DNA of 64,000 nucleotides from Acanthosepion esculentum (taxonomy: Eukaryota; Mollusca; Cephalopoda; Sepiida; Sepiidae): assembly GCA_964036315.1 (NCBI GenBank), contig OZ038485.1, forward strand, positions 75,068,784 through 75,132,783, given 5' to 3'. Position numbers and translations under genes: made by a program. Shown piece after piece: positions 43,620-56,183 of the stretch. The first letter of the stretch is position 1. The number at the start of each line of letters is the position of its first letter. Below the pieces are notes generated by a model. That model made no database searches. It was given only the letters and a program-made list of their open reading frames with translations, and was not told the origin of the DNA.

Positions 43620-44690
43620 AGGTGATTAATTATTTTCAACCTTACATCCCTTTCCCATACACGAAACGTCGCAAGCCTATCGCTACTTTATCGCTATTTT
43701 CAGTTTATGAATTTGGGAGAGCTTCACGTGGTGATGAAGGAGCTGGCTGTAGCAGTAACAAAAGAAAGGACCAGTTAGGCGAATGGGAGAAAGTAAGAAA
43801 AAGTGAAGAGATTTTTAGGGCTTTTTTCTTTAAGAAATAAGAGGGGACCCCGAAAAATTGCAGCCGTAAAGACTGGGGTGTCTGAATTACTGCTTTCGCT
43901 TTAACATTAAAGTGAGAAAATTTTTACCACATCCGTGTTTTAATGTGTGCGTTAATTATTCCACCCACAAAATATAAGCAGGGTATATACCTTAAAATGT
44001 GAACACATATTGTATGTATTGTAAAATGTAAATTATAAATTGACTCAATGTTTGGTTGTTAGGGAAGAAAACTCTGAGTCTGTCCCTAAGCAGCTGAATA
44101 TAATTGCAGGAAAACATGCGTTTGTGATGTGTGATGTTTGGTTCTCGTCACTGGAAGATAAGAGGTAATTTGCTAAATGAAAAAACTTTTGTAAGCTGTT
44201 GAATTTATCAAGTATGCTCGAAAACTAGCGCAGATTTACGTCTGTTTAAGATGTGAGAAGTAAGTTTATACTGCATCAACATCGTGTGAGTAGGAATTGC
44301 AACCTGAATTCAAAAAGCAGAATGTTTCCTTGAGGTATCGAAGTCAAATTTATTACCATTTTTGCCTACTATTAGCTTAAAGCATAAACAGAAAAACATT
44401 CTAAACGACGTTTAGTAAATATCTTGTTTTTCACTATGGTTTACGCGTACTAAATCACTGCTGTAATGAATGTTCGTGTGATATATAAAAAATACACAAA
44501 AAATGATAATTACAACCAAAATAGGCATTTCTGCGTCTATAATGAAATAGATGTTACACATTTCAATAACTTTTTAGTAGTTTAAAACATCAGTGAAGTT
44601 TGAAAGATATTTTACTTGTTTCGTGGAAAATAACATCGGCTAGCAGCGAGTAACTAGATACATGTGAATGGCCCACCTGTTTTGCGCAGT
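43620..44690. other. No gene recognised
   Basis: The open frame at 43622-43840 is Arg/Lys/Glu-rich and unrecognised. The remainder is AT-rich. Confidence 0.45.
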
Positions 44691-44695
44691 GTCTT

Positions 44696-45173
44696 TGTAG
44701 CAGACCGTGTGGGGTGAAGATGTGAAGAGATATCAGAAGGTTAAACTTTTCTGCTGGCGGGTCCAGCTATATAAGAATGTCGTACTTTAATTAAGCCCAA
44801 AGAAGACAAAGAAAACAAACAAGTCCGATATACATGGGTAAACAAATATATATTAATAACAAAACAAGTTAAACAAAGACATGGACTGTTACATAGAGTT
44901 TGTATGGAGAAATTATGTGTGTGTGTTGTAAGTGTTCGTACGTACGTGTATTGTTCTTAGCGCGTTCCCAGAATTTGGGAAACGCTGTATCTGTGAGAGG
45001 TCACATATTGGCCTAAGTGGAAAAAGAGAGATTTTACCTCGCCCCCGCGCGAGGTAGCGGCCCAAGGCCTAAGTCGAAAAAGAGAGAGAGAGAAGGGTCA
45101 GCCAGTATTTATAGCCAGGAGAGAGAGACCCCTCTTGATGAATTAAAGAACTGAGGAGGAGCTAACTGCGACA
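44696..45173 (-). repeat. LTR, 3' copy (minus-strand orientation)
   Basis: 478 bp with CG-rich CGCGCGAGG, a GA tract and the TATA box near 45105-45120. It is about 95% similar by eye to the other copy. Confidence 0.92.
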
Positions 45174-45845
45174 TACCTCCTCTCAGAATAAAAGTTGTAG
45201 AAAGCAAACTTTTATTATGTAAAAAGTTTTGAAAATTGTTCTTGTGCACTGAAAAGAAAATGTGTCTGTGGTTGCGATACATGATTCGACGAAATGTGCT
45301 TGTTGTCGTCAGGGTGCTGTGCATTTCTCTAGTGGGTCAGAGTCGGGGCAGGTCCTGTAAGAAACGTCGGTAGTGTTCAGCGTTTGCTCTTTTTTCCACT
45401 GCTCCACGTTGAGTTGGGTTTGTCGTCCCGTCAACCTGTTTGCTGGCCTGGTCGTAGTTTTGCTTGAAAGATGAGGTTGTTTGTTTGGGATGCGTGGATA
45501 AAATTGGCGTACACTGTTTAATGGTAGCAGCGTTGTGGCGAAGTTGGTGGCTGCTGCTAGGCTTGGCTGCTTCTTGTGGTCAGCGACGAAGGTCGGCCAA
45601 GTGAAGGTGAGAGGGGGGAGCGCGTCGCTCTACCCCGGAGCCAAGTTGAGCTGATGTAGAATTTCTACCTAGTGTCGAATGCATTTGAGAGAATTTGCTA
45701 CTATTGACAATAGAATATCGTTCTCGCAAATTCTTAGATAATTCGAGTTGTATCACTGCAGAGTAAGATAAAGGACGGTGAGTCGCTTTTGTTTGAGATG
45801 TGGTTCACACTTTATCTATTTCAGTCCAGAAGAAGAGAGTTGAAT

Positions 45846-46178
45846 TTAGTTAAAAATGGCGTTGCGTTCTCCGTTTTGTAAGCCGGGTGAAATTAAGGTC
45901 AAACGTCGCCGAGAGAAAGAAAAGGTCAAGCAAATATAGACCAGTGCGGAGAAAGAGTTGTAAGGCTCGCTCATAGTAGTAATTGCAGTTTCCACGTGTT
46001 GCAGGAGAAATTCCTTTTGCCGTGCAGGAGAAAGTTGTTTTGTAGACATGTTGTAGTGAATTAAAAGTTCTTTCGTTAATAGAGTACGGCGTGCGTAGGG
46101 TAGAAAAGAAGTTTCCAATATTATGTTGTTTTGACTGGCTCTCATTTGGAAGGTCTGTATAAGAATTTGCTTGTACAT
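45846..46178 (-). CDS. Open frame inside the LTR element, possible gag start
   Basis: 110 codons located just after the primer-binding site on the minus strand, the expected place for gag. The sequence, starting MYKQILIQTFQMRASQNN, shows no zinc knuckle or capsid motif. It is probably a decayed or chance frame. Confidence 0.2.
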   Translation of the reverse strand: MYKQILIQTFQMRASQNNIILETSFLPYARRTLLTKELLIHYNMSTKQLSPARQKEFLLQHVETAITTMSEPYNSFSALVYICLTFSFSRRRLTLISPGLQNGERNAIFN

Positions 46179-46241
46179 ATATATCGTCTTGTGTGTGTTA
46201 GCAGGAGATGAAACTTTAAATCACGTCGGGAAGTCACCATA

Positions 46242-46719
46242 TGTAGCGGACCGTGAGGGTGAAGATGTAAAGAAATATCAGAAGGTTAAAATTTCCTGCT
46301 GGCCGGTCCAGCTACATAAGAATGTTGGACTTTAATTACGTCCAAAGAAGACAAAGAAAACAAACAAGACCGATATACATGGGTAAACAAATATATATTA
46401 ATAACAAAACAAGTTAAACAAAGACATGGACTGTTACATAGAGTTTGTATGGAGAAATTATGTGTGTGTGTTGTAAGTGTTCGTACGTACGTGTATTGTT
46501 CTTAGCGCGTTCCCAGAATTTGGGAAACGCTGTATCTGTGAGAGGTCACATATTGGCCTAAGTGGAAAAGAGAGATTTTACCTCGCCTCTGCGCGAGGTA
46601 GCGACCCAAGGCCTAAGTGGAAAAAGAGAGAGAGAGAGAAGGGTCAGCCAGTATTTATAGTCAGGAGAGAGAGACCCCTGTTGAAGGATTAAAGAACTGA
46701 GGAGGAGATAACTCCGACA
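46242..46719 (-). repeat. LTR, 5' copy (minus-strand orientation)
   Basis: 478 bp, the partner of the copy at 44696-45173. Outer flank is TCTT. Confidence 0.92.
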
Positions 46720-46723
46720 TCTT

Positions 46724-47493
46724 ATTTTAAGCCACATCCACAAATCACACCTCTTTTTAGATGTTTTTTCAACACATTGTTGTACTGCTATGAATATGTT
46801 TAGTTACAGTTACAGCACATAAACAAGTAACTTTTGCAAATGCGTCAAACTTGGTAACTATTGTAGTCCATTCTACTTTACATCATTTTATGGAACAGGA
46901 ACTTGACTTGACAATCCCAAACTTAATAAAAATCTTTTACTACATTTAGTTCATTTGCCACTTTATTTTAGAGATAGCGAGTTGAGATTTCAAGTGTCGT
47001 TATTGTGGGAATCGTGGTTACAATTAAAATATTGTAAGTCTTCTTAGCGAATATTTTTCGTTTTATTTCAACATTACTACTGTTGAATATCTAAGCTCTG
47101 ATCAAGCTGTTCACATGTTACCCCCCACTGTGTCGTCGTGCCTGAAACCCGCTATAACAAAGTATAGTAACTAGTGTCTTTCACATTCTACTAATCGGAA
47201 ATATGCGGGTGTATAAATAACTAGAAACAGTTAAAACAATATCAATAAGAATAAATAAGAAAATCAGTGTTCTTAAGAAAAACAAAACAAAAGAGATTGA
47301 GAAGCAAGTTGTATCATTCAGTGGTGAAGAATAAAGAATAAAAGTAAAAGACAAAAAGAATACAGAAATAAATAAATCCAATTATATTCACGAAAATAGT
47401 TTACAAAGTAATTAAGTGAACCCAATAAAAATATTAAAAACGATTGTCAGTATGACTATTTGTCCAAATCAAAATGAAAATGCAACACACATG

Positions 47494-47495
<2 letters not shown>
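46724..47495. other. No gene recognised
   Basis: AT-rich. Nothing seen. Confidence 0.6.

Positions 47496-47537
<42 letters not shown>
47496..47537. repeat. (CA)n microsatellite, 42 bp
   Basis: A pure AC tract. Confidence 0.96.
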
Positions 47538-47539
<2 letters not shown>

Positions 47540-48017
47540 TTTTTAGCTATTTTTTTTGAGGAATGGATTTGCTATAAATGGCTTTGAAAAGTGCCATACT
47601 AAAAACTATCTTGCAAGTGCTCCAAAATTATTGCATATTTTTACCTGCAACCAGGCAAGTGAGAGTTACTTTCACCCTCAACCAGTTTCAGTCTCTATGT
47701 TTCTCTCTGACGGTGTGTCTACTTATTTATATGAGTTTACATTCAATCCAATTATTAATGTATTATAAAACCATATTCATTTTCCGTTTAATCACTATAT
47801 TATTCTGTTAAATAATAAAAGCAAAATATACTTATGAATGGTGAATTTTCAATTCTACAGAGATTACGGAATGTAATGAATATGATTTTAATTGTAGGTA
47901 ACTCCAAAGATTCGCTAAAAAATGAGCATACATGATGAAAAAATGCCCAAAACTTAATAAATATAAATGTCTATCGTCAAAATATTTATGTCATTATTAA
48001 GAGGATTTTTTGATTAT

Positions 48018-48064
48018 TAAATTATATTAGTCACCATATAAATTATATTAGTCACCATATAAAT
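48018..48064. repeat. 21-bp tandem duplication
   Basis: The unit TAAATTATATTAGTCACCAT plus A occurs twice in direct succession, with a partial third copy. Confidence 0.95.
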
Positions 48065-51000
48065 TGCAATGGCAATATTAGCCGTCTTTCTATTAAAACA
48101 ATTTTTCAAGAAAATAATGTTTTTTCTGTTATCGTTCTTTCCAGTATTGAATTGGACTTTCTTCCTAAACTTTTATTTGAAATAGTTTGGACTTTGGAAC
48201 GTCAACATCTTGATTATGTCATTATTTTTTTTTCAAATTACATGTGGTATCCATTTTAAGTGATTGTGGCTTCTGTTACTTGGTATAGTTATTTGTTTAT
48301 GATTCTGTAGCGCCAGTCAGTCCAAATCAGTAGATTCGAAGAAAGATTGTCCTCGCTAAGAAGACCTACATGCTACATTCACTCAAAAGTAACTTAAAAC
48401 AACAATATATAATCTTTCCTAAATTTAACAAGCGGCCTTCTAACAAAATAATTTTTAAAGGTTTCAAAATATTGCAATAGATGTGTTGCTTTTACACTTG
48501 GCTTGTTTGAAACAGCATATCTTGTGAAGTTTATAAAGGAACTTTGTTTTTAGAATCTTCTGAAACTTTTGTTGTAAAACCATTATCTAATTTTTACTCG
48601 ATAACATTGTAAATGATCTAAAAGTATCGAACTTTATCGACATTCATATTGTCAATCAAAATTATTGGTAAAAGCAATTACACATAACGATTTTTAGAAG
48701 AATTTTGTCTACGGTTCAGGTTTATAAATTAGAAACCAAAATATTAAACTTTTGTGGAAGTTCTCTAAATTTAATTAAACTAACACCGACAAAATAATAA
48801 CAAATTTGAAGGAAAAAAATCAATTTTTTATGAAGTTTCAAGACCAGATGCAAAATAGTTTATAGTCGCATTAAAAATATTCACAACTCGCATCATTCAT
48901 CTCTAAAAATATCTCGTATTTTACTTCCTCGTGTTATTGAATAAACACTAACAGTTATTCGTTTTTTAATCTTCTCTTTCTTTATTTCCTGATTTTGTAA
49001 ATCTTTTGAACAGCAATATACAATTTTCAGTTTTCGATCAAAAAAGTTGCACTACAATATTCTAAAATTAAGAGTTGGCAGGTATTGTTCATTTGCTCTC
49101 GGTACACATTGTTTTATGTCAACTATTTTGCTGTAACTCTTTTATATTTGATTTATTCTATTAATTTACAATAAATAGGCAGAGAAAGTCATTTGTATAT
49201 TTTATGGTTTTGTGAATGCTTGAATAGATTATTAAAAAAATATTAATAGAATCGCTTGCTGATTGTTTCAAATTGATCACTCACACAAGGGACATTTTCC
49301 AGCAAATGATTTTACACCGAAAAAGTTTTTTGATCAGCTGCCCCACAGAATTTACATATGATCAGGATACATTTATCAACATTTAACTTCGTGCATTTTT
49401 CTTATTTGTTGCAAAATTGAAATTGAATGTATTTTGTATATAAATATTTTTGTACAACTTATTTTGTTTCTAATCGTAAAAATTTCTTCATTTTGTCTTA
49501 GAGACTATAAACTAAGTGCCGAATTTAAGTCAGCAGTTAATTTCATACAATGTTAGTATTAATTGTTCATGCATACATACCTAACAACTTCTCCCATATT
49601 CCCTTACACACCTAAGTAACAAAATGGAAATTCTCCTGCACCCATAAAAAGCGATTTGACTTACAATACAAAAATGACATACAGGCACACTATTAAAGAT
49701 ATTTTATTTCTTTAAAATTCTGCAAGCAAATTTCATGCTTATTAAATTATTTTTGCCAATGCTTTAGTTTATTTTTTCTTATTATTTGCCTGCCAAATTT
49801 GTATTTAACAATATTTAAAATGAGGACAGTGTAAACTACTCCACCAAATATAACTAGAAAACACTCCCTTCTTCCTTGTAAACAGTGCAGGCGCGAATAA
49901 TTCCAGAGTTCGATATAAAATAGAACCATCTGTACAAGCAGGCCTCAAGCCTCATTTAAACACGTGCACACGCGATCAGTTCCACGGTAGAAGGCAATAG
50001 AATATCCTATTCTATCGATGTAGCGATGTTTATTGACAAGATGGAAAAGGAGTAAACTTAAAATTAACAGTTAACATAAGAAAGAGTAAAGGCAATAAAA
50101 TCTAAAGATGAATTCTAGCAATTTTCAAACCAGAGAAACAGTAAGAAAACTGGAGTACGCGTGAGAATAACAATATATGTGCACTTACGCCTACACACGC
50201 ACGTGCACGCACATGTATATGCAAATACAAAGAGTAAAAAGAGAAATGAAAGGTAAATAGAGTCAGGCAGGTAAGAATCAGAGAAAGAAGGAGAAAGAAG
50301 AATGAGAGAGATGGAGAGGACAAATAGCAGAAGAATTTGCCAGCAACTACTTTTGCGTGGATAAAGTGTACTGCGTTTGAAAGAAAAATGAGAAGCTGGA
50401 GAGGATAATAACCTACTTATAACTAAGAAATAGATGGATAGAAAAAATCGGGATAGCGAATACAAAAATAGAAAGTAGTAGTTGTAAAGATCAGTTAGTG
50501 ACAAGAGAAATAGAAAGAAAATGAGTTGAGAAGAAAACGAGAAAGAGTATGATTATATACGTGTATATTACGTTAGGTTAGTTGATTTAACGTCATTTTG
50601 ACCTTTTCTGGGTCATTCAATGTCGAAGTCAGTCCCTCTTTTTTCTTCGTTTTTTTTTTAATTATATATTTTTAATCCGGAAAATTATATATTTATTATA
50701 TATAATCATATATTTTTAATCTTATAGAACAAAAATCATAATGAATAATTTGTATTCAATAATGACAAGTAATAATAATAAAAGAAATCCCTAAGCGGAA
50801 AGGATTATTTGATACAAAGAAAATCGAGAATGAAAGCGAGAGATAATGTGTAGTAAACGTAAGTATCAATTCTTATGGGAAAAAGCTAGCATAACTGAGG
50901 TGACATTTGAAGCACTGAGAAGTGAAAAGAATAAGCTGGAGAGAACAAATTTAAAATTTGCTGTGGCGCATACCAAGCACATTCCGCAAATACGTTTTCG

Positions 51001-52325
51001 GAATCGAATTGGCTTCGAGCCAACAAAACGACAAACCTGTGAGTTCGCTTGATTCTTTATTTATTTGCTCGCTTCGAGAGTAAATTCGATGTATAGTCAT
51101 ATTTAAGATAGGGCCCCGTAAGCGTACGTGTAGGTAGAGATAAATATTAAATATTTCCATGTCTTACATTTTAGCTCACCACAGACAGCAAACAATAATC
51201 CTCTTAGTGCAATGAAGAGGTATAGTCAAAGAGACAGGTCTCTTGAAACCAGACAGTATACTTTTTGGGGTGACAAGAAAATCTTATGCCAAGTAAGACA
51301 GGAGTGCGTTTTATACTGTTAACATAAGCGTTTTGTGAATAACAAAGCTATTAAAAACTACTCTGCTGTACATAATAATATTTAGTGCTCATGAGTGCGG
51401 GTAGTGTTACAAATAATGGCGCAGAAATTGGAATCGGTAAGCTGAGTTAAAATTCCAGATTAGTCTGTTGCGTTCACTTTCGCACACATGACCTTGAAAG
51501 AAGCATGAATCCATCTATTCTTCCCTCAGCTATTGGTTAAATAGCATGGTAGACTGGGCTCTCTAGCTTTGAGTGGCAACCAGTTTAAGAGAAGAAAAAC
51601 ACTGAATTCCAAACCGTAAGGAAGGCAACGGGAAACCAGTCCACTATCTTTTCCAAGCAGTTCACAGATAATAAAAAAACGGAATCTGTGGAGAGTCATG
51701 ATCGTGTTAGCCCTGAAAGAAAATGGTTTTAAAAAATCACACAACGGAACATATTGATTCTGATTTTCATATTCGTCAAAAAATTTGTAAATGCTTTTAA
51801 AAAAGTCTACTGTTGGATCCCCGTCAACTGATAGCACAAAGAGAGTCAATGATTCTATAAAATCAATAATTGAAAAATTACAATCGAACCTTTTAAGTGA
51901 CGACGCGACAGGCGTTATTGTTGCGCTAAATTGGTTAAGTGATAGAACAATGAAGAATAATATAAATAGAATATACAAAAAGGATTGTTAGATAAGTGGT
52001 GCATTATTTACAAGTAAATAGTACGGTGTTTCAGCTTAAAATTAGCATAGAGGTTGATTTAACTCAAGCACAGGTAACAATATGAACAAATATAAATAGA
52101 TAGATGTGAACAGAGGTTAATATAAACAGAATGATATAATGGTTACAGTAGTTTACAAAATAAAATTCTCTGATGTAAACAGGTGATTTTTTTACTAATT
52201 TTCATGTGGTGAATTCAAATTTCTGAACTGTTTTGCTCTATTACCTCTTTTTTTTGTTTTTACGTATTACATTTTTATTATACTGCATATAAATTCAAAA
52301 TATAATGTGTTTATTTTATCTATTT
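48065..52325. other. Long stretch without recognised genes
   Basis: AT-rich. The patch 51530-51720 is GC-richer and may be a repeat remnant. Open frames at 50115-50504 and 51526-51978 on the minus strand have low-complexity or unrecognised translations. Confidence 0.5.
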
Positions 52326-52329
52326 CAAA

Positions 52330-53360
52330 GGCATATTAAAAAAACAGCATAGATTCAGAACAGTGTGGCTTTGAATCGGCCCGATACATTGCCGACGTCC
52401 TAACTACCATCACTCGCAGAATCAGTGAGGCTCTTGACGACAAACACGCCTCGAGGACCATACCATTAGATATCTCAAAGGCCTTCGACAAGGTGTGGCA
52501 CAAAGGCTTACCTCACAAACTCTCCAGTTATGGAATCCCTGAAAGGGTCTTCTCGATCACAAAATCCTTCTTAACAGGTAGGTCCCTGAAGTTAGTTATT
52601 AATGGACAGTACTCCGGAGCCGTAGTGGTCAACGCAAGCGTCCCCCTCGGATTAACCATTTTGTTTATTTACATAAATGATCTTTATGAATATACTCAAA
52701 TCATTTGTAAACATCTATGCCGATGTTTTACGCACGCACCTCTAAAACTCTTGATGGGCGGAGATTGGCGACTGACCAATCTTCCGATCTTGCACAAACT
52801 CCTCTTTGTTTTAAAAACTTGCTAGTTACATTAATGCCTTAAAAATTTGTTGGTTACATTCAATGCCTCGAAGACCAAGCTAGTTCCATTTCATCATCGC
52901 CGATCTGACCCCGAACTACTAGCAATCAGGATGAACGGATGTCCCCTCGGGGAGGTACAGTGTCTTGAAAGACTGTTGGACCTCAAAATCACACCCTACC
53001 TCAAGTGGAACTCGTACATACGATCCATTGCTAAGGATGCCGGTAAAATGGTCGGCTCCTCGTACTGCTCCAGTAAGTACCTGACTCCTCCTACTATCAC
53101 AAGAGCCAGATCGCATTCCCTCCGTATTCTATCGGTGAGAAGTAAGTTCCACTCGAACAGCTTTTTTCTCACGAACCACTGCCCTGTAGAACCAACTCTC
53201 AACAAGATGTTTCCCGATCACTACAATCTTAACCTATTCAAGGCTAGGGTTAATCGTTATCTTCCACTCCTATACGTACAAATAGCCTCCTAACGTAATC
53301 CTCTACTTCGAGTGGCCCCCGAGTCTTATAAAGGGTGAACCTTACTGTAAAAAAAAAAAA
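52330..53360 (+). mobile_element. LINE reverse-transcriptase fragment with poly-A tail
   Basis: This is the least decayed LINE in the window. It opens in the RT domain (EQCGFESARYIADVLTTITR near 52360), then [20 protein letters not shown] near 52470-52520 (motif A) and SITKSFLTGRSLKLVINGQY near 52560. The catalytic site is altered to NIYADV with sequence lost after it (near 52710). A second open frame, 52847-53293, covers FNASKTKLVPFHHRRSDPEL, WNSYIRSIAKDAGKMVGSSY and RVNRYLPLL with a stop. A 3' UTR ending GGGTGAACCTTACTG and 13 A residues (to 53361) follows. It is 5'-truncated and inactive. Confidence 0.9.
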
Positions 53361-53651
53361 ATAGATGAAGACAACAAGAAGACGTCTGCTGTTACTAACA
53401 AACACACAGATACAAGCTCAAATAGACAAGAATACTGTGATAGAATCAAGGTTCCTTTATTTCACCGCGAATTACTACTAGAAAAACTTCCTGTAGAAAA
53501 ATATAACATTAACCAGTATACATAGAAAGAACAATTCCGTACTCCTTAAGTACTTTTAAATTCTTCTATTTGTTTTGTTTTCATTAAATCTGCTGTTAGT
53601 TATCAACAGTTAGTTTGTTCTTTGAAACTGGTTTTCAGCAGAGACAAAGAA

Positions 53652-53690
53652 GTTACTGTGGAGTTTCACACCAGAATTCTCCACAGTAAC
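53652..53690. repeat. Perfect 12-bp stem hairpin
   Basis: GTTACTGTGGAG (53652-53663) and CTCCACAGTAAC (53679-53690) with a 15-base loop. No T-run follows and the context is eukaryotic, so it is not called a terminator. Confidence 0.9.
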
Positions 53691-54283
53691 CTCAAAGACA
53701 CATTGATAAAGTCAGCATAAAATCTGGTTATCTCTCATCATGCTGTTGTCTGCATGCAAATGACCGTGAATATCAATAACACAGCTAAGTAACAACGCCA
53801 AGAATTAATATGTTTTTGGTAGCGATGGGACAGGTAACGATGGATCAATGAAAAACGGGGTTATATGGTGAATAGATGTAATTATAAACAAATTAAAGCA
53901 AAAGTATACAGATGAAAGGGGATTGAAATGTTCATGGTAAACTTAGTTTCCAAAATTAGTTATTTTAAGGACCAAACATTAAAGAAACTTACGAAATGAA
54001 GCGCCAAATGGGTTGAAGTGAGGAATGAATGTATGGAATAGTATACGCATTTCCATTGTTTTCAGTCATTGTTCTTTGATCAGGCGGAAAACTTTTCAGC
54101 ACCCTCTCGTAAAAACTGTCACGTTCAATTTTTGTACTTAATTCTCTCTTATTTTTTTCACGAATGTATATTCCTAACTGCATCAATCTGTTACATCCTA
54201 AATAAAATTCATGATACTTTTACAATAAAAAAATATAACAATCGGTGTGCTGTAATATAGATTTACCGGCTGATTGATGCGCG

Positions 54284-54362
54284 GGCGATGTGGTTAGCAA
54301 GTCACATGACCAAGGACTAAGCTTTCTTGGTCAGTTGGAAAGTGGGTTCAGGGACCAAAATA
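54284..54362 (+). repeat. Possible tRNA-derived SINE head
   Basis: GGGCGATGTGGTTAGCAAGT resembles a tRNA A box and GTGGGTTCAGGGACC, 57 bases later, a B box. No complete cloverleaf forms, and no other copy was found here. Confidence 0.3.
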
Positions 54363-54399
54363 AACACTTTCTGAATGCATCGAAATACGATGATAGTGA

Positions 54400-55790
54400 A
54401 AGTTTGTCAGGAGTCTCTCCTGTAAATATTTTTGTATCCCATTGCAATATGTGGACGTCAAGACAGACTCAATGTTCATATGTTTCTCAAATATATTTCT
54501 CAAAGCTGATAAAAGAGAGAGGCTAAATCGATCTCATGAGAAATGACCTGCAAGCTTAGCTCTATGGTTAAATGCGTTAGTGAAACCCAAATTGAATCGT
54601 CTGAAACACTGATACTGATAATGTACGTTAGAAAACATTCTCGGATAAAAGGAGTTATCGCTTTGCAACAGAACAGAATGCAAAACATAGAATGTTTCTT
54701 TTAAATGTTAAGTTAATGAGTTTCATTGCCATTAACTTTCATGAGAAGAAAATGATGTTTTTAAGAATAAGTTTTACAAATTTATCTCTAGAGTAAGTTG
54801 TGCTGATTCCTTAAATTGATTATTTTCGATGTGCTCCTGTTGTTAATACACCCTCTCTGAATTTGTATTTGTGAGTGGGGGTTGTTCAGATCAAAATAAT
54901 TTATCTCCTTCGTGTTTTCTTCAGACTTGTTTTATGTTTAATCCTCGTAATTGTACAGTTGCTATTTGTTGTGTTCTTCCTGTCTGTTTTAACTCCGAAT
55001 TCAGCAAAATATCTATTTCTCCGAAATCAAATAACAAATGTTTTGTATGAGGTATACATCTCAGTAGAACACTAATCTTGAATGGCTTCACTGAATGTCC
55101 CATATTTCTGGTTTTGAGATCATTTTATTTTTAAGCTAGATTATTTAATAAATATTTGCCCCTTTTTGATGGTTTCAGACTGTTTTGTCCTTAATATCAC
55201 TATGGCATAACACACACACACACACGTACGCGCACAAACATGCACCATCTACACACATATAGATATATACACAAGCTTATATAAAATTTAAATAGATACA
55301 TATAAAAAATATACTCGTTAATACTTACACATTCAATCAGGTATTCATCTGTTGTCTCTATCTCTCTCTCTAGGATATGTATATTTTGTTGACATTCTTC
55401 TTTCTAAGCGGTTCATTACTGAATGTGTGTATAGAGACATGAACAGACGCACGCAGACATACACAATTGCAGATGTGTTCACTTACTTTCACAGTTTCAT
55501 ATAAATTAACAATTAATATATATGCTTCCGAAAATTCTGAGCGTTGCAAATATTGAAGGAAATGACAGAACGAAAGCTCAGAAGACTGAAACGAGATTAA
55601 ATTTTGGTCAGGAAAATAGTGAAAAAAAAATGAATAGTTTTCAATTGTCCTTTGCAATTCTGACTCAATCGGCTTGTCAGTTCTTTTTTCTTTATCTACA
55701 ACTAACGTCCATACAGATTTATTTAAAAAAATCTTAAACGCTTAAAAAGATTTTAATTTTAATTTTTCGAAGCTCTACTCAAGTAAGTGG
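54400..55790. other. No gene recognised
   Basis: AT-rich with short CA-rich patches near 55210-55260 and a CT patch near 55360. Nothing else. Confidence 0.55.
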
Positions 55791-55829
55791 TTGAATCTAA
55801 CAGCACAAAAGGTATATTTTTATTTTATT

Positions 55830-56100
55830 TTCATTGGCCCTAAGGTTTTGGCCAGCAGTGTATACCAACAGGACAAAACCTTGCTTATGAGTTCGCCATT
55901 GTCGCTAGTGATGGCGAACATGTACAAGGAATACTTTGAGGAAATAGCTTTAGGAATAGCACCACTGAAGCCAACAGTATTGCTGATATACACAGATGAC
56001 GCCTTCATACTCCGGCCTCATCAGGAAGCAGTACAATACCATGTGAATTCAGTGAGACCTGTCGCAGCCGCCGTTGGCCGCTCCCAAACAGGACCTTGAC
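55830..56100 (+). mobile_element. Penelope-like element reverse-transcriptase fragment
   Basis: An open frame contains SSPLSLVMANMYKEYFEEIA, then LKPTVLLIYTDDAFILRPHQ. 'GSPLSPxxANxYMExFE' and the YxDD motif in the 'KPxxWxRYVDDTFV' context are diagnostic of Penelope-like RTs. Only this core of about 80 residues remains. It ends with a stop at 56097-56099. Confidence 0.82.
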
Positions 56101-56183
56101 CTTTTCCTCGTGTTCCCGACACACTATATAATTTAATTTCATTGAGTTTTAGAACTGATCTAATGACTTTTTAGTTCCTTTTG

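Larger units (their letters stand above)
44696..46719 (-). mobile_element. Complete non-autonomous LTR retrotransposon (2.0 kb)
   Basis: Two 478-bp LTRs (44696-45173 and 46242-46719) enclose 1068 bases. TCTT flanks both outer ends (44692-44695 and 46720-46723), a 4-bp target duplication. On the minus strand the LTR begins TGTCGGAG and ends GCTACA and carries a TATA box (CTATAAATACTGG). Three bases after the right-hand LTR comes TGGTGACTTCCCGACGTGAT, resembling gypsy-group primer-binding sites. Before the left-hand LTR lies purine-rich GAGAGGAGGTA, a polypurine tract. The internal part has no protease, RT or integrase, only a 110-codon open frame at 45846-46178. It would need a related element's enzymes to move. 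The same LTR stands alone at 26559-27015. Confidence 0.9.

Noticed and set aside
50115..50504. 129-codon minus-strand hydrophobic open frame
   Set aside because: Comes from a purine-rich GAGA-like stretch; low complexity and no recognisable membrane-protein family.
51526..51978. 150-codon minus-strand open frame
   Set aside because: No family recognised and the opposite strand is also partly open. Coding potential uncertain, so not called as a gene.
53652..53690. Bacterial-type terminator
   Set aside because: The stem is perfect, but there is no T-run and the DNA is eukaryotic.
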